A stretch of 64,000 bases of DNA from Dokdonia sp. (GTDB taxonomy: Bacteria > Bacteroidota > Bacteroidia > Flavobacteriales > Flavobacteriaceae), in contig JAHDIF010000001.1 of the NCBI GenBank assembly GCA_020630915.1, forward strand, positions 437,261 to 501,260. Reading direction: 5' to 3'. The notes under the pieces are model-generated. The model made no database searches. It had not been told where the DNA came from and saw only the letters and a program-made list of their open reading frames with translations. Position numbers and translations under genes: made by a program. Of this stretch, positions 33,750 to 43,016 are shown one piece after another; within the stretch, counting starts at the first letter, position 1, and the number at the start of each line of letters is the position of its first letter.

Positions 33750-34358
33750 TTAGTTAGAATCATAGGTTCTTAACACATCTAAGTCTGTTTCATATTTTTT
33801 AAGCTTGGTGTCATAACTCCCATAAATCAATTTGGTTAAGAGTATCATCACTACAAAGAGCACAAGAATTTTTATAAGTAAACTTCCTGTTCCTTCTGGA
33901 TTTAAAAAAATATCATACCCACTTCTCCATTTTACAAATGAAAGCCCCGCTGCCGAGAGCCAAAAAAGTACTATGCCCATATTATAATATGCCGTTTTTG
34001 CGGTGTGTACTCTAAATTTTGCAATTTCCTTTTGAAGCTCTAAAATGCTCAATTTACCAAAATCTACCGGCTTCAAAACACCATGCTGAAAATAAGAAAA
34101 CACCATTGCTGTACTCGCAAGCACCAGCATTACGATATACGACATAGAATCCTTTACTAAGAAAATTAAAACCAGAGATAGTGCGGCATAGACTAATGCC
34201 ATATTTTTTCCAGCAATGGATATTTTTAATAATTTATCAAAACCCGTTTTTGCTTTATTAAACTCTATAGCGGCAATTTTTTCTTCATTTACACGCACCC
34301 TTCTTTCTAGTTGGTTCATATCTTCTTTCCAAAGATTTTTTATATCATCTACATTCAT
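33750..34358 (-). CDS. Membrane protein coupled to an ECF sigma factor
   Basis: 202 aa from ATG at 34358. N-terminal 60 residues are charged and helical (MNVDDIKNLWKEDMNQLERR), followed by four membrane helices in two pairs. It starts 13 bases after the sigma gene's stop. Small membrane proteins after ECF sigma genes are often anti-sigma factors; the position and cytoplasmic N-terminus fit that role, but no known anti-sigma domain is visible. Confidence 0.7.
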   Translation of the reverse strand: MNVDDIKNLWKEDMNQLERRVRVNEEKIAAIEFNKAKTGFDKLLKISIAGKNMALVYAALSLVLIFLVKDSMSYIVMLVLASTAMVFSYFQHGVLKPVDFGKLSILELQKEIAKFRVHTAKTAYYNMGIVLFWLSAAGLSFVKWRSGYDIFLNPEGTGSLLIKILVLFVVMILLTKLIYGSYDTKLKKYETDLDVLRTYDSN

Positions 34359-34371
34359 AATTTCTAGTTTT

Positions 34372-34863
34372 TTATGAGGCAAGCTGTTGCTTCCATCGGT
34401 TTTTAATTCGGTTAATTTTAGTCGCTACATTGGTTTTTGTAATCCCAAGAATATCGGCGATTACTTCGTGATCCTTATCCTCGAGGTATAAGAACATAAG
34501 CGCTTTATCAAACTCGTTGAGATCTTTTAACAACCTGCTGAGCACCTCTTGCTCATAGCTCCGTTCACTAGTCTCTGGAGCTGGTGTAAACTCAAGTAAT
34601 CCTGTTTCTAGTGTTACAGTATTCCCCTTTGTTTTAAACACCTTTCGATAATGCGAGATCGACACATTCATTGCGATTCTATACAGCCAAGTACTTAGCG
34701 CATAGGTATCATTATAAGTATCTAAAGATTTCCAGATCTGGATCAAGATTTCCTGTTCTAGATCTTTTCTATCCTCATAGTCTGCACAGTACATCGTGAT
34801 CACTTTATATAGGATGCCTTTATGCTTTTCTACAATATCAATAAAAGTTGCCTTCTTGCTCAA
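34372..34863 (-). CDS. ECF-type RNA polymerase sigma factor
   Basis: 163 aa: region 2 (about 15-80, with DLEQEILIQIWKSLDTYN and STWLYRIAMN) and region 4 (about 105-160, with ALMFLYLEDKDHEVIADILGITKTNVATKINRIKNRW in outline). Such factors switch on stress or envelope regulons. Its downstream partner may be the anti-sigma. No promoter resembling its own target could be identified. Confidence 0.93.
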   Translation of the reverse strand: MSKKATFIDIVEKHKGILYKVITMYCADYEDRKDLEQEILIQIWKSLDTYNDTYALSTWLYRIAMNVSISHYRKVFKTKGNTVTLETGLLEFTPAPETSERSYEQEVLSRLLKDLNEFDKALMFLYLEDKDHEVIADILGITKTNVATKINRIKNRWKQQLAS

Positions 34864-34973
34864 GTTTGTTTGTTAATGCGTTTACTCTATTATTCGCAGT
34901 AGATTTTAAAAAATCACAAGAAGAGAAAAAAATTTACTTTTTTATTGAAAAGAGTTCAAATCTATTTGGTTCT

Positions 34974-34987
34974 GCTTTCGCGAAAGC
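34974..34987. repeat. Iterated palindrome in the mfd promoter region
   Basis: Exact copy centred 18 bases upstream of the TATCTTTG box (34999-35006) where the -33 element would lie, so it may affect or replace it. Confidence 0.95.
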
Positions 34988-34998
34988 ATCCTCCACCC

Positions 34999-35006
34999 TA
35001 TCTTTG
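34999..35006 (+). promoter_or_regulatory. mfd promoter -7 element (TATCTTTG)
   Basis: Exact TAnnTTTG 19 bases before the GTG start at 35025. No TTG at standard -33 spacing. Confidence 0.6.
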
Positions 35007-35024
35007 TCCTAAAATCTAAACTAC

Positions 35025-38000
35025 GTGAGTAAAACCACACTCTCGCAACACCTTGCAAAGTCTCCTACACTCAGGAAACTAGAAGAATCTATTGCCCAAT
35101 CTCTCGACTCCGCTCGAGAGGACAACCCAAAAACTATACAAGCCAAAGGCCTAACAGGATCTGCACTTTCCTTTACAATACAACAGCTTTTTGGAAATCA
35201 AGAACAGCCTATCCTCGTTATTTTAAATGATAAAGAAGAGGCTGCCTATTACCTTAATGACTTAGAACAACTGCGCAAGGAAGAAAATGTATTGTTCTAT
35301 CCAGGCAGTTATAGGCGTCCTTACCAAATAGAAGAAACAGACAATGCGAATATTCTCTTGCGGGCAGAAGTGCTTAACCGCATTAACTCGCGTCGTAAGA
35401 ATGCCCTCATTATCACCTATCCTGATGCGCTGTTTGAGAAAGTAGTGACCCGTAAAGAACTGGATAGACAAACCCTCAAAATTTCTGTAAACGATAAACT
35501 CTCACTGGATTTTGTAAATGAAACCCTGTTTGAGTATCAGTTTAAACGTGTAGATTTTGTTACCGAACCTGGAGAATTCTCTGTACGCGGAGGAATTTTA
35601 GATGTGTTTTCTTTTTCTCACGATGAGCCTTATAGACTCGAATTTTTTGGCGACGAGGTAGAAAGTATCAGAACCTTTGATGTAGAAACGCAACTGTCCA
35701 ACGAACAGCTCAAGAAGATTTCTGTGATGCCTAATGTAGAGAATAAGGCATTGGAAGAAAAGCGGGATACCTTCTTACAATATATTTCTAGTAAGACGCT
35801 CGTAATTGTAAAAAACAGATCGCTCTTTTATGATCGTATTGATAAAAATTTCGCAAAAGCAGAAGAAGCCTTTTCAAAACTTGCAAACGAGGTACAACAA
35901 GCCTCTCCATCCGAACTTTTTTGTACAGGAGACCTCTTAAAGGAAGAGCTAGACACCTTTCAAACCATAGATCTAGGAGATCCAGATGGAGTTACCATAA
36001 ACACACTCATACATTTCAACCAACAACCGCAACCTTCTTTTAACAAACAGTTTGACCTGCTTATTCAAAACCTCAATGCCAATCACAAGGCAGGTTATAA
36101 AAATTATATTACCTGTGTAAGTGAGCAACAAGCGCAGCGTTTTCACGATATTTTTGATGACGCCGATGCAAATGTCTCTCAATACGAAACCATCGTATTG
36201 TCTCTATACCAAGGATTTATAGATGATGATCTTAAAATTGCAGTGTATACAGATCATCAGATTTTTGAGCGGTATCATAAGTTTAGTATTAAAAATGGCT
36301 ATGCAAAGAAACAGGCCATCACACTTAAAGAACTCACCAATCTTCAAGTGGGCGATTATGTTACACATATCGATCACGGGATTGGTAAATTTGGTGGACT
36401 TCAGAAAATAGAAGTTGAGGGCAAACCCCAAGAAGCCATTAAACTCATTTATGGAGAGCGTGACATTTTGTATTTAAGTATTCATTCTCTTCATAAAATC
36501 ACAAAGTTTAACGGCAAAGATGGCAAAGTACCACAGCTCTATAAACTAGGTAGTCAAGCGTGGAAAAAACTTAAAGCCAAAACAAAGTCCCGTGTAAAAC
36601 ACATTGCCTTTAACCTTATCAAATTGTATGCAAAACGACGTATGCAAAAAGGTTTTGCCTTTGGTCCAGATACGCATATGCAGCACGAGCTGGAAGCCAG
36701 TTTTATCTATGAAGATACGCCAGACCAAAGCACGGCCACGGCAGATGTAAAAAGAGATATGGAGAGTGATCGCCCTATGGATAGACTGGTATGTGGTGAT
36801 GTAGGTTTTGGGAAGACAGAAGTGGCGATACGAGCCTCTTTTAAAGCCGTAGATAATGGGAAGCAAGTAGCCGTTTTGGTACCTACGACCATACTGGCGT
36901 TTCAGCATGCGAAGACATTTAGAGAACGTCTCAAAGATTTTCCTGTACGTATCGAATACCTCAACCGTTTTAGAACCGCCAAGCAAAAACGCGAAGTTTT
37001 AGAAGGACTAGAAAATGGTGCTGTAGATATTGTAATAGGCACGCACCAACTCACGAGCAAGAATGTAAAATTTAAAGATTTGGGCTTGCTGGTGATAGAT
37101 GAAGAACAAAAATTTGGCGTAGCTGTAAAAGACAAGCTCAAAACCATTTCAGAAACCGTAGATACACTCACACTTACGGCAACTCCTATACCTAGAACAT
37201 TACAATTTAGTCTTATGGCGGCACGTGATTTAAGCACGATTACCACGCCTCCACCTAACCGCTATCCTATAGAGAGTAGTGTGGTACGTTTTTCTGAAGA
37301 GACCATACGCGATGCCGTAAGCTATGAGATACAACGTGGCGGACAAGTATTTTTTATCCATAACCGTATCGAAAATATTAAGGAAGTTGCAGGCCTTATA
37401 CAACGTCTTGTGCCCGATGCAAAAGTGGCTGTGGGTCACGGACAAATGGAAGGTAAAAAGCTGGAAGAATTAATGCTCGCATTTATGAATGGGGAGTTTG
37501 ATGTGCTCGTCTCAACTACCATTGTAGAGAGTGGTTTAGATGTGCCTAACGCCAATACCATTTTTATTAATAATGCCAATAATTTTGGACTTTCAGACTT
37601 GCACCAGATGCGTGGTCGTGTGGGAAGAAGTAACAAAAAAGCCTTCTGCTATTTTATCACACCACCCTATTCTGCGATGACGGATGATGCCCGCAAACGC
37701 ATCTCTGCTTTGGAGCAGTTTTCAGTATTAGGAAGTGGTTTTAATATCGCGATGAAGGATCTAGAAATACGTGGTGCAGGTGATTTATTAGGCGGTGAGC
37801 AAAGTGGTTTTATAAACGAAATAGGATTTGATACCTACCAGAAAATCTTGAATGAAGCGATAGAAGAACTTAAGGAAGATGAGTTTGCCAGTTTGTATGA
37901 GGAGGACACCTCGTCTACGCTCGGTACAGGTTCTGCTTTCGCGAAAGCAGACAAAGATTACGTAAAAGACACCGTAATAGACACCGACTTCACACTACTC

Positions 38001-38453
38001 TTTCCAGACGATTACATAAATAGCGTCGCCGAAAGATACACGCTGTATACAGACCTTAATAATGTAAAAACCGAAGATGAGTTAGCCGCTTTTGAAACCA
38101 AACTCGTAGACCGTTTTGGACCACTTCCCGAAGAAGCCCAAGACTTGTTAGACTCGGTGCGCATTAAATGGGTTGCCACAAAAATTGGCCTTGAAAAGGT
38201 AGTCATGAAAAAGGGGAAACTTACTGGTTTCTTTATTTCTGACCAACAAAGTCCGTTTTTCCAAAGTCCAGCTTTTGGAAGGGTTTTACAGTTCGTGCAA
38301 GAAAACGCTTATAGAGTCCAACTTAAAGAGAAGAAAAGTACGAAAGGACTGCGCCTACTCCTAAAATCTGATGATGCTAATACAGTGCAGGATGTCGTAC
38401 GGTTGTTGCGGCCTATGCAGCCACAGCAATCCCTTTCTCAAACTAGTGTGTGA
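35025..38453 (+). CDS. mfd: Transcription-repair coupling factor
   Basis: 1142 aa, typical length. UvrB-like N-terminal part (to about 330), RNA polymerase-interaction (CarD-like) domain near 440-520 (VGDYVTHIDHGIGKFGG), SF2 helicase with GDVGFGKTEVA, VIDEEQKFG and TLTATPIPRTLQ (about 580-720), and QMRGRVGRS before the C-terminal TRCF domain. It removes stalled polymerase and recruits UvrA. The palindrome at 37935 gives AFAKA in a loop near residue 972; a short repeat at 35101 gives the QSLDSARED stretch. GTG start; its stop overlaps the next ATG. Confidence 0.97.
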   Translation: MSKTTLSQHLAKSPTLRKLEESIAQSLDSAREDNPKTIQAKGLTGSALSFTIQQLFGNQEQPILVILNDKEEAAYYLNDLEQLRKEENVLFYPGSYRRPYQIEETDNANILLRAEVLNRINSRRKNALIITYPDALFEKVVTRKELDRQTLKISVNDKLSLDFVNETLFEYQFKRVDFVTEPGEFSVRGGILDVFSFSHDEPYRLEFFGDEVESIRTFDVETQLSNEQLKKISVMPNVENKALEEKRDTFLQYISSKTLVIVKNRSLFYDRIDKNFAKAEEAFSKLANEVQQASPSELFCTGDLLKEELDTFQTIDLGDPDGVTINTLIHFNQQPQPSFNKQFDLLIQNLNANHKAGYKNYITCVSEQQAQRFHDIFDDADANVSQYETIVLSLYQGFIDDDLKIAVYTDHQIFERYHKFSIKNGYAKKQAITLKELTNLQVGDYVTHIDHGIGKFGGLQKIEVEGKPQEAIKLIYGERDILYLSIHSLHKITKFNGKDGKVPQLYKLGSQAWKKLKAKTKSRVKHIAFNLIKLYAKRRMQKGFAFGPDTHMQHELEASFIYEDTPDQSTATADVKRDMESDRPMDRLVCGDVGFGKTEVAIRASFKAVDNGKQVAVLVPTTILAFQHAKTFRERLKDFPVRIEYLNRFRTAKQKREVLEGLENGAVDIVIGTHQLTSKNVKFKDLGLLVIDEEQKFGVAVKDKLKTISETVDTLTLTATPIPRTLQFSLMAARDLSTITTPPPNRYPIESSVVRFSEETIRDAVSYEIQRGGQVFFIHNRIENIKEVAGLIQRLVPDAKVAVGHGQMEGKKLEELMLAFMNGEFDVLVSTTIVESGLDVPNANTIFINNANNFGLSDLHQMRGRVGRSNKKAFCYFITPPYSAMTDDARKRISALEQFSVLGSGFNIAMKDLEIRGAGDLLGGEQSGFINEIGFDTYQKILNEAIEELKEDEFASLYEEDTSSTLGTGSAFAKADKDYVKDTVIDTDFTLLFPDDYINSVAERYTLYTDLNNVKTEDELAAFETKLVDRFGPLPEEAQDLLDSVRIKWVATKIGLEKVVMKKGKLTGFFISDQQSPFFQSPAFGRVLQFVQENAYRVQLKEKKSTKGLRLLLKSDDANTVQDVVRLLRPMQPQQSLSQTSV
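35101..35120. repeat. CTCTCGACTCCGCTCGAGAG repeat in mfd
   Basis: Inverse-orientation relative of the TTCGAGCGCAGTCGAGAA element found in leuS and metG, encoding SLDSARE near the Mfd N-terminus. Less certain as a family member. Confidence 0.55.
37935..37948. repeat. Iterated palindrome in mfd (AFAKA frame)
   Basis: Exact copy reading GSAFAKADKD, within a low-conservation loop. Confidence 0.95.
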
Positions 38454-39391
38454 TGAAGTATCTCCTTGTATTTTGTGGCTTCATCAGTATTACTCTTGGC
38501 AATGCACAGTCCTTAACAACAAATGGGGCTTTGCTTCTCAAAGCACAGATACAACTGGGCAACCAGAATCAAGGCGTCAAAATAGGTGCTTATGCCGTAG
38601 GAGCAGCACATTATGGTGACGCAGCGATAGAAGGTGGAGTTGGGCTATATAGCGGGTATCTTTTTAAACGACATACAGCCAGAACTAGAGGCATAAACTA
38701 TGGCTACGAGTTTTTTAGTTTGCTAGGTGTGGGTAGAAACACCAACCTTTTGACCTCATCATTCTTTGCAAATACACCCCTTCTTTTTTCATTAGAAAAT
38801 GATCAAAAATTTTACGGACTAGGTTTTGGGTTTGAAAAAGAATTTCTGCCAGAAAATCTCAAAGAATTTGATCAAAAGGTAGGTCGATTTTTAATGCGTT
38901 TTGCAAATGCAAATCACTCTGTAAACGTTCAGTTTAAAAACGACTTTAGATTTGGAAAAATTTTTAATGGAGAGGGTACCGATTTTGGGAATACCGGAAT
39001 GCTACAAATTAGTTACAGTAGCTACGAAAATCCTTCAAAAGCCTTACATCTAGGGGCGGTGCTCCAACTCTTTACTCCAGAAGCCGACTATAGCAAGACG
39101 CCTACAAATCCAGTAAATTCTGATGATGCTAGTAGGAACGTTTGGTACACTCAGGGCAAGCACTCTAAGCTGTTTTATGCAAATGTATATGCCTTTGGGA
39201 GCTATCAAGATGATGGCCTTTTTGCTTTCGCGAAAGCAGGATTGAACTCTCAAAAACTAGGTGCTTATATTCAAAACACTCTCCACGATAGTTTTGGGTT
39301 GAATCCCAGATATCCTTGGGATGTTGCGTCGAAAGACAGGATCTACATAGAGGCTGGTGGAAGCCTATTAATACCTAAAGATAGTGAGTAA
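38453..39391 (+). CDS. Secreted, beta-rich protein of unknown function
   Basis: 312 aa from ATG at 38453, overlapping the mfd TGA (TGATG). Signal peptide 1-19 (LGNAQ), then repeated Gly/aromatic-rich strands like an outer-membrane barrel. The C-terminus (PWDVASKDRIYIEAGGSLL) recalls bacteroidete proteins labelled 'polymorphic toxin type 23', but I cannot confirm this and there are no secretion or immunity genes of a toxin system nearby. The palindrome at 39224 gives AFAKA. It overlaps the next gene by 8 bases. Confidence 0.6.
   Translation: MKYLLVFCGFISITLGNAQSLTTNGALLLKAQIQLGNQNQGVKIGAYAVGAAHYGDAAIEGGVGLYSGYLFKRHTARTRGINYGYEFFSLLGVGRNTNLLTSSFFANTPLLFSLENDQKFYGLGFGFEKEFLPENLKEFDQKVGRFLMRFANANHSVNVQFKNDFRFGKIFNGEGTDFGNTGMLQISYSSYENPSKALHLGAVLQLFTPEADYSKTPTNPVNSDDASRNVWYTQGKHSKLFYANVYAFGSYQDDGLFAFAKAGLNSQKLGAYIQNTLHDSFGLNPRYPWDVASKDRIYIEAGGSLLIPKDSE
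39224..39237. repeat. Iterated palindrome, coding copy (AFAKA frame)
   Basis: Exact copy in the secreted beta-rich gene after mfd, reading LFAFAKAGLN. Confidence 0.95.
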
Positions 39392-40313
39392 GATATCCTA
39401 CATATTTCTTTTTGTAATCACCAGTATCCTGGTGGGATGTAATACGTACAAAAGATCGTATGGACAGACTTTTCAAGACGCCTCTACTTGTAAGAATAAA
39501 ACCGTTTATAGACTTGATCTAAGTAATAAAAATCTAAGCACAGTTGCAAGTGAATTAACCAACTGTACCTTTATACGAATGCTTGATATTTCTGGAAATA
39601 CTAAAGTAGATTTAGACGACTTATTCTCAAAAATTCCCAATCCCGAAGAACTAGAAGTTCTCATTTTAGATAATCTAGAACTAGAAAGCATACCGCAAAG
39701 TATACAGCGGTTTTCAAGTTTAAAACAGCTGTCTCTTAATGGTAATCCTAACGCAAATTTTGATCAGATTTTTAAGGTTATACCGGAATTGCCCATTACC
39801 TTTTTAAATCTTCAGGACAACAATCTAACATTACTTCCTGAAACTTTAAAAGAGCTCAAAGGAGTAAAATCAATCAATCTTACACACAATAGCCTATCCG
39901 CTAGTAATAATTACGCAGTACTTACGGCCTTGCCAGAATTAGAATCTTTGTGGCTTACCTCCAATAATTTACAAAGCTTACCTCCAGAAATTGGCAGTCT
40001 CGAAAGACTGCGTAATTTATATATAGAACATAATGAGCTCACACTACTCCCTGATGAACTGGCTCAATTATCTAATGTTTGGGTAGTCCATGCTGGACAC
40101 AATTTTTTTCAAGAATTACCTATTGTATTTACTAGGATGGAAAGTCTATTGCTACTACATATAAATAATAATCCCATCACTCATATTTCTGAAGATTATG
40201 CCCAAGAAAAATACTCCCTTATGGGCATAATTCTGGATAATCATTCACTTTCTTATGCTGATGTTGAACGATGGGAAAAAGAGTTTAAAGGCTTTTTTCA
40301 AGCTTCTTTTTAA
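39384..40313 (+). CDS. Leucine-rich-repeat lipoprotein
   Basis: 309 aa from GTG at 39384. Lipobox ILVGCNTY (Cys19). From about residue 45 to 285 it has some ten leucine-rich repeats, e.g. LEVLILDNLELESIPQSI (about 85) and LESLWLTSNNLQSLPPEIG. LRR lipoproteins often bind proteins or glycans at the cell surface. Target unknown. It is translationally coupled to the barrel-like gene, so the two may form one surface complex. Confidence 0.85.
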   Translation: MSKISYIFLFVITSILVGCNTYKRSYGQTFQDASTCKNKTVYRLDLSNKNLSTVASELTNCTFIRMLDISGNTKVDLDDLFSKIPNPEELEVLILDNLELESIPQSIQRFSSLKQLSLNGNPNANFDQIFKVIPELPITFLNLQDNNLTLLPETLKELKGVKSINLTHNSLSASNNYAVLTALPELESLWLTSNNLQSLPPEIGSLERLRNLYIEHNELTLLPDELAQLSNVWVVHAGHNFFQELPIVFTRMESLLLLHINNNPITHISEDYAQEKYSLMGIILDNHSLSYADVERWEKEFKGFFQASF

Positions 40314-40376
40314 GAGCTATTATCGCCTTCGTGTGGCAAAAATCTATACATAACTGCCAAAATAAGTAAGTCATTT

Positions 40377-41288
40377 CTACTTCTGCACTGCTAGTTTTTT
40401 ACTGTTTTTTGGATCGAGATAGCGGCGTAATACTCCTCCTTTTACATTGTTAACATCAAACTCTACTACAAAAGCCTCTGGATCTATCTTATCTATGAGT
40501 CTGTGTATTTTTCGCAAGTGTATGCGGTTAATTATCGTTTGTATCACTCTTCTATCTTTATGCTCTCCTGTACTACCATAACCAGCCTCTGCCTTATAGA
40601 CAGTAATACCCGCACCTAGGTCTTTAAGGATTTCTTGTTCTATAATTTGAGAGGCCTGAGATACAATGGTAATCCCAATAAAATCTTCAAACCCTTCAAT
40701 AAAAAAATCGATAAACTTTGCGGTGACTATATAGGTGAGAATAGAATAAAGTGCCACCTCTACAGACAGCACAAGTGCGGTAATGATAAAAAGAATAATG
40801 TTAAAACCTAATATGGTCTTTCCTATAGTAATCCCAAAACGGTCAAAAATATAAATTCCTAAAATCTCAGATCCATCAAGAACAGCACCGTTTCGTATGG
40901 TAATGCCAATACCTGCACCCAAAAACATCCCGCCAAAAATGGCAATCAAAAGTTTATCATCGGTAATTACGGGAAATGATTCTAACCCGATCAATATAGC
41001 AAGAGCAGCTATAGACAGGACACTCTTAAGAATTATACGCCTAGATAATTTATATAGCCCCAGTATTAAAAATGGTATACTTACTACTAATAAAATAATA
41101 GAAATATTGATGTCAAATTTCTTGCTTAAAAGAATAGCAATTCCAGTGACGCCTCCATCTAGAAATCCGTTAGGTAGCAAGAATGCTTTTAAACCTATAC
41201 TAGCAATTACAATACCTAGTATAATTTGACCATACTCTGAGAGCCCTTTCAGAAAGCCGTTTTTATCAAAAATGTAACTATCTTTCAT
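40377..41288 (-). CDS. YitT family (DUF2179) membrane protein
   Basis: 303 aa: five or six membrane helices in the first 200 residues, with AFLLPNGFLDGGVTGIAIL near 30 and GFEDFIGITIVS near 200, then a cytoplasmic DUF2179 domain (about 225-290, GITVYKAEAGYGSTGEHKDRRVIQTIINR in outline). The family is widespread with no settled role; some members are suspected transporters. It starts 57 bases from sbtA's 3' end on the same strand. Confidence 0.9.
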   Translation of the reverse strand: MKDSYIFDKNGFLKGLSEYGQIILGIVIASIGLKAFLLPNGFLDGGVTGIAILLSKKFDINISIILLVVSIPFLILGLYKLSRRIILKSVLSIAALAILIGLESFPVITDDKLLIAIFGGMFLGAGIGITIRNGAVLDGSEILGIYIFDRFGITIGKTILGFNIILFIITALVLSVEVALYSILTYIVTAKFIDFFIEGFEDFIGITIVSQASQIIEQEILKDLGAGITVYKAEAGYGSTGEHKDRRVIQTIINRIHLRKIHRLIDKIDPEAFVVEFDVNNVKGGVLRRYLDPKNSKKLAVQK

Positions 41289-41310
41289 AGGGTTGAATGT
41301 ATGAAGTATG

Positions 41311-41341
41311 TTTTCGCGCCTGCCCGCAAAGGCAGGAAAGC
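41311..41341. repeat. Iterated palindrome split by an inverted-repeat insert
   Basis: TTTTCGCG (41311-41318), then the 18-bp insert CCTGCCCGCAAAGGCAGG (41319-41336), then AAAGC (41337-41341). Removing the insert rebuilds a one-mismatch copy (GTTTTCGCGAAAGC). Confidence 0.85.
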
Positions 41342-41345
41342 ATTT

Positions 41346-42311
41346 TTAAAAGCACCAGTTAATAATACAAAGATACAAAGGCATACCTATTGTAATATTA
41401 AATGGAAAGGTAATGGCTAATGCCATGGGTAGATATAATCCTTCGTTTGCCTTGGGAGCTGCAAGTTTCATTGCTGCGGGTACTGCAATATAAGAGGCAC
41501 TCGCAGCTAGTATGGCAAATAACAATCGGTTACCTACAGAATCTGTAATCAGACCACTCGCAACGCTTACAATACATCCATTTACTATAGGGACGAGTAT
41601 CGCAAATAGATATGGAAAAGAGCCATACTGCTTGAGACTGCCTATTTTCTTGCCACTAGCAATTCCCATATCTAGTAAAAATACAGCAAGAAAACCCTTA
41701 AAAATATCTGTAGTAAAGGGAGCGATACCCTGTGCCTGAGCGTCACTAGCCATAAAGCCAATGACCAAACTACCCACAATAAGCATCACACTACCATTGG
41801 TAACAGAGTGCTTTACAATACTCCCCATAGAAACGGTTTTATCTCTATTTGCCGTAAAGAGCATCATTAATAAGACTCCAATAATAATAGAAGGCGCCTC
41901 CATAATGGCCATAACAGCAACCATATAACCGCTATAAGCAATACCTTCCATATCAAGATAAGCTACAGTAGTCACAAAAGTAACCGCACTTACAGAGCCA
42001 TATGCTGCGGCAATAGCTCCTGCATTCTGCACGCCTAGACGTTTTTTTAATATAAAGAAGGCATATACTGGTACAACGAGTGCTAAAAAAACACCAAATA
42101 ATAAAGACCACAATATCTCAAGATTAAACTCTGAGTGGGCCAACTCCTGTCCTCCTTTAAATCCTATAGAAAGCAATAAATAGAAAGAAATAAACTTGGA
42201 AGAGCTAGGCGGAATGGCCAAATCACTCTTTAATTGTACCGCTAGTAATCCTAGAAAAAAAAACAGGAGAGCTGGGTTGGTCAAGTTATCGACCAATAAA
42301 TGTAAGTCCAT
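41346..42311 (-). CDS. sbtA: Sodium-dependent bicarbonate transporter, SbtA family
   Basis: 321 aa, about ten membrane helices. SbtA family features: LTNPALLFFFLGLLAVQLKSDLAIP near residue 11-35 (in outline), SIGFKGG near 52, AAYGSVSAVTFVT near 105 and AEAPSI-like MEAPSIIIGVLL. SbtA imports bicarbonate with sodium, known from cyanobacteria. With an LysR regulator facing it, uptake of inorganic carbon for anaplerosis is likely. No SbtB (PII-like) gene is next to it; two small unknown genes lie upstream in the same direction. Confidence 0.92.
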   Translation of the reverse strand: MDLHLLVDNLTNPALLFFFLGLLAVQLKSDLAIPPSSSKFISFYLLLSIGFKGGQELAHSEFNLEILWSLLFGVFLALVVPVYAFFILKKRLGVQNAGAIAAAYGSVSAVTFVTTVAYLDMEGIAYSGYMVAVMAIMEAPSIIIGVLLMMLFTANRDKTVSMGSIVKHSVTNGSVMLIVGSLVIGFMASDAQAQGIAPFTTDIFKGFLAVFLLDMGIASGKKIGSLKQYGSFPYLFAILVPIVNGCIVSVASGLITDSVGNRLLFAILAASASYIAVPAAMKLAAPKANEGLYLPMALAITFPFNITIGMPLYLCIINWCF

Positions 42312-42346
42312 AAAGGCTTATTATTAGGTAGGTATGTGAGTTAGAT

Positions 42347-42655
42347 TTACTTCTCGAGTAACGTAATCTCTATGTTTCCTTTAATCTTAAGTGCTCCGCC
42401 TTGCTCACGCACTTGCTTGATAAAAGCGTTAAGTTTTTCTTTTTCTTGCATAAGTTCTGCAATACGACCACTATCATAAGAGCAGGCTTCATCTTGATCT
42501 CCTTCAGTAATACAAAGACGGTGAATCTTGTGAAAATTAATTTTTTTATCTATCATTCCTCGTAAAATATCTGCTGTTTCTGAGGCAGTGAAAATTCCGT
42601 CTATTAGATTAATTTTCTGCTCTTTTTTTGTTTGTGTTGCTGTTAATGTGTTCAT
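42347..42655 (-). CDS. Small soluble protein in the sbtA operon
   Basis: 102 aa. N-terminus INLIDGIFTASETADILRGMIDKKINFHK (in outline), C-terminal coiled coil (about 60-90). No membrane segment. It is not the PII-like SbtB by pattern. It starts 35 bases before sbtA's start and 26 after the membrane ORF stop, all likely one transcript. Possible regulator or accessory of the transporter (inference). Confidence 0.7.
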   Translation of the reverse strand: MNTLTATQTKKEQKINLIDGIFTASETADILRGMIDKKINFHKIHRLCITEGDQDEACSYDSGRIAELMQEKEKLNAFIKQVREQGGALKIKGNIEITLLEK

Positions 42656-42681
42656 AATAAGTATTGTTTTATAAAGGTTAG

Positions 42682-42930
42682 TTAGTCTCTTTCACAAGCC
42701 AGACGCATAAATGCCACTAGTGTAATAATAATCGTTGCAGAAGCCAGTTCCACTGTGTAGAGAAATCCATTTTCTACAGAAAGCCATAAAGCTGCTACAG
42801 GAAATGCAATGAGTAACAATGATTGTAAAACCATTCGTACTCTACCCCAGTTAATAGCAATTAGAGATTCCTTTTTTACAGAGTTTCTTTGCTCCTGCTG
42901 ATTGCGTGTTGTTGCGATTGCTTGTGCCAT
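42682..42930 (-). CDS. Small membrane protein in the sbtA operon
   Basis: 82 aa: a polar N-terminus (about 1-28) and two membrane helices (about 34-50 and 55-75). First gene of the operon, facing the LysR gene across 86 bases. No known family. Confidence 0.65.
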   Translation of the reverse strand: MAQAIATTRNQQEQRNSVKKESLIAINWGRVRMVLQSLLLIAFPVAALWLSVENGFLYTVELASATIIITLVAFMRLACERD

Positions 42931-42950
42931 AATTGTTTCTTTTTACAATG

Positions 42951-43004
42951 CAAAGATGTAATGAATAATTCATATATTTTTATTTATATTTGTAATGAAT
43001 TACA
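42951..43004. promoter_or_regulatory. Divergent sbtA-operon/LysR promoter and operators
   Basis: CAAAGATG (42951-42958) reads CATCTTTG on the minus strand for the operon. TATATTTG (42985-42992) serves the LysR gene. Two symmetric elements share GTAATGAAT: ATGAATAATTCAT (42961-42973), between the promoters, and TGTAATGAATTACA (42991-43004), over the LysR start site. This pattern suits LysR activation of the operon and autorepression. Confidence 0.55.
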
Positions 43005-43016
43005 TAAACTTTATTT

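Noticed and set aside
38453..39391. Firm call as a polymorphic toxin
   Set aside because: Only a vague C-terminal resemblance; no immunity, delivery or Rhs genes nearby.
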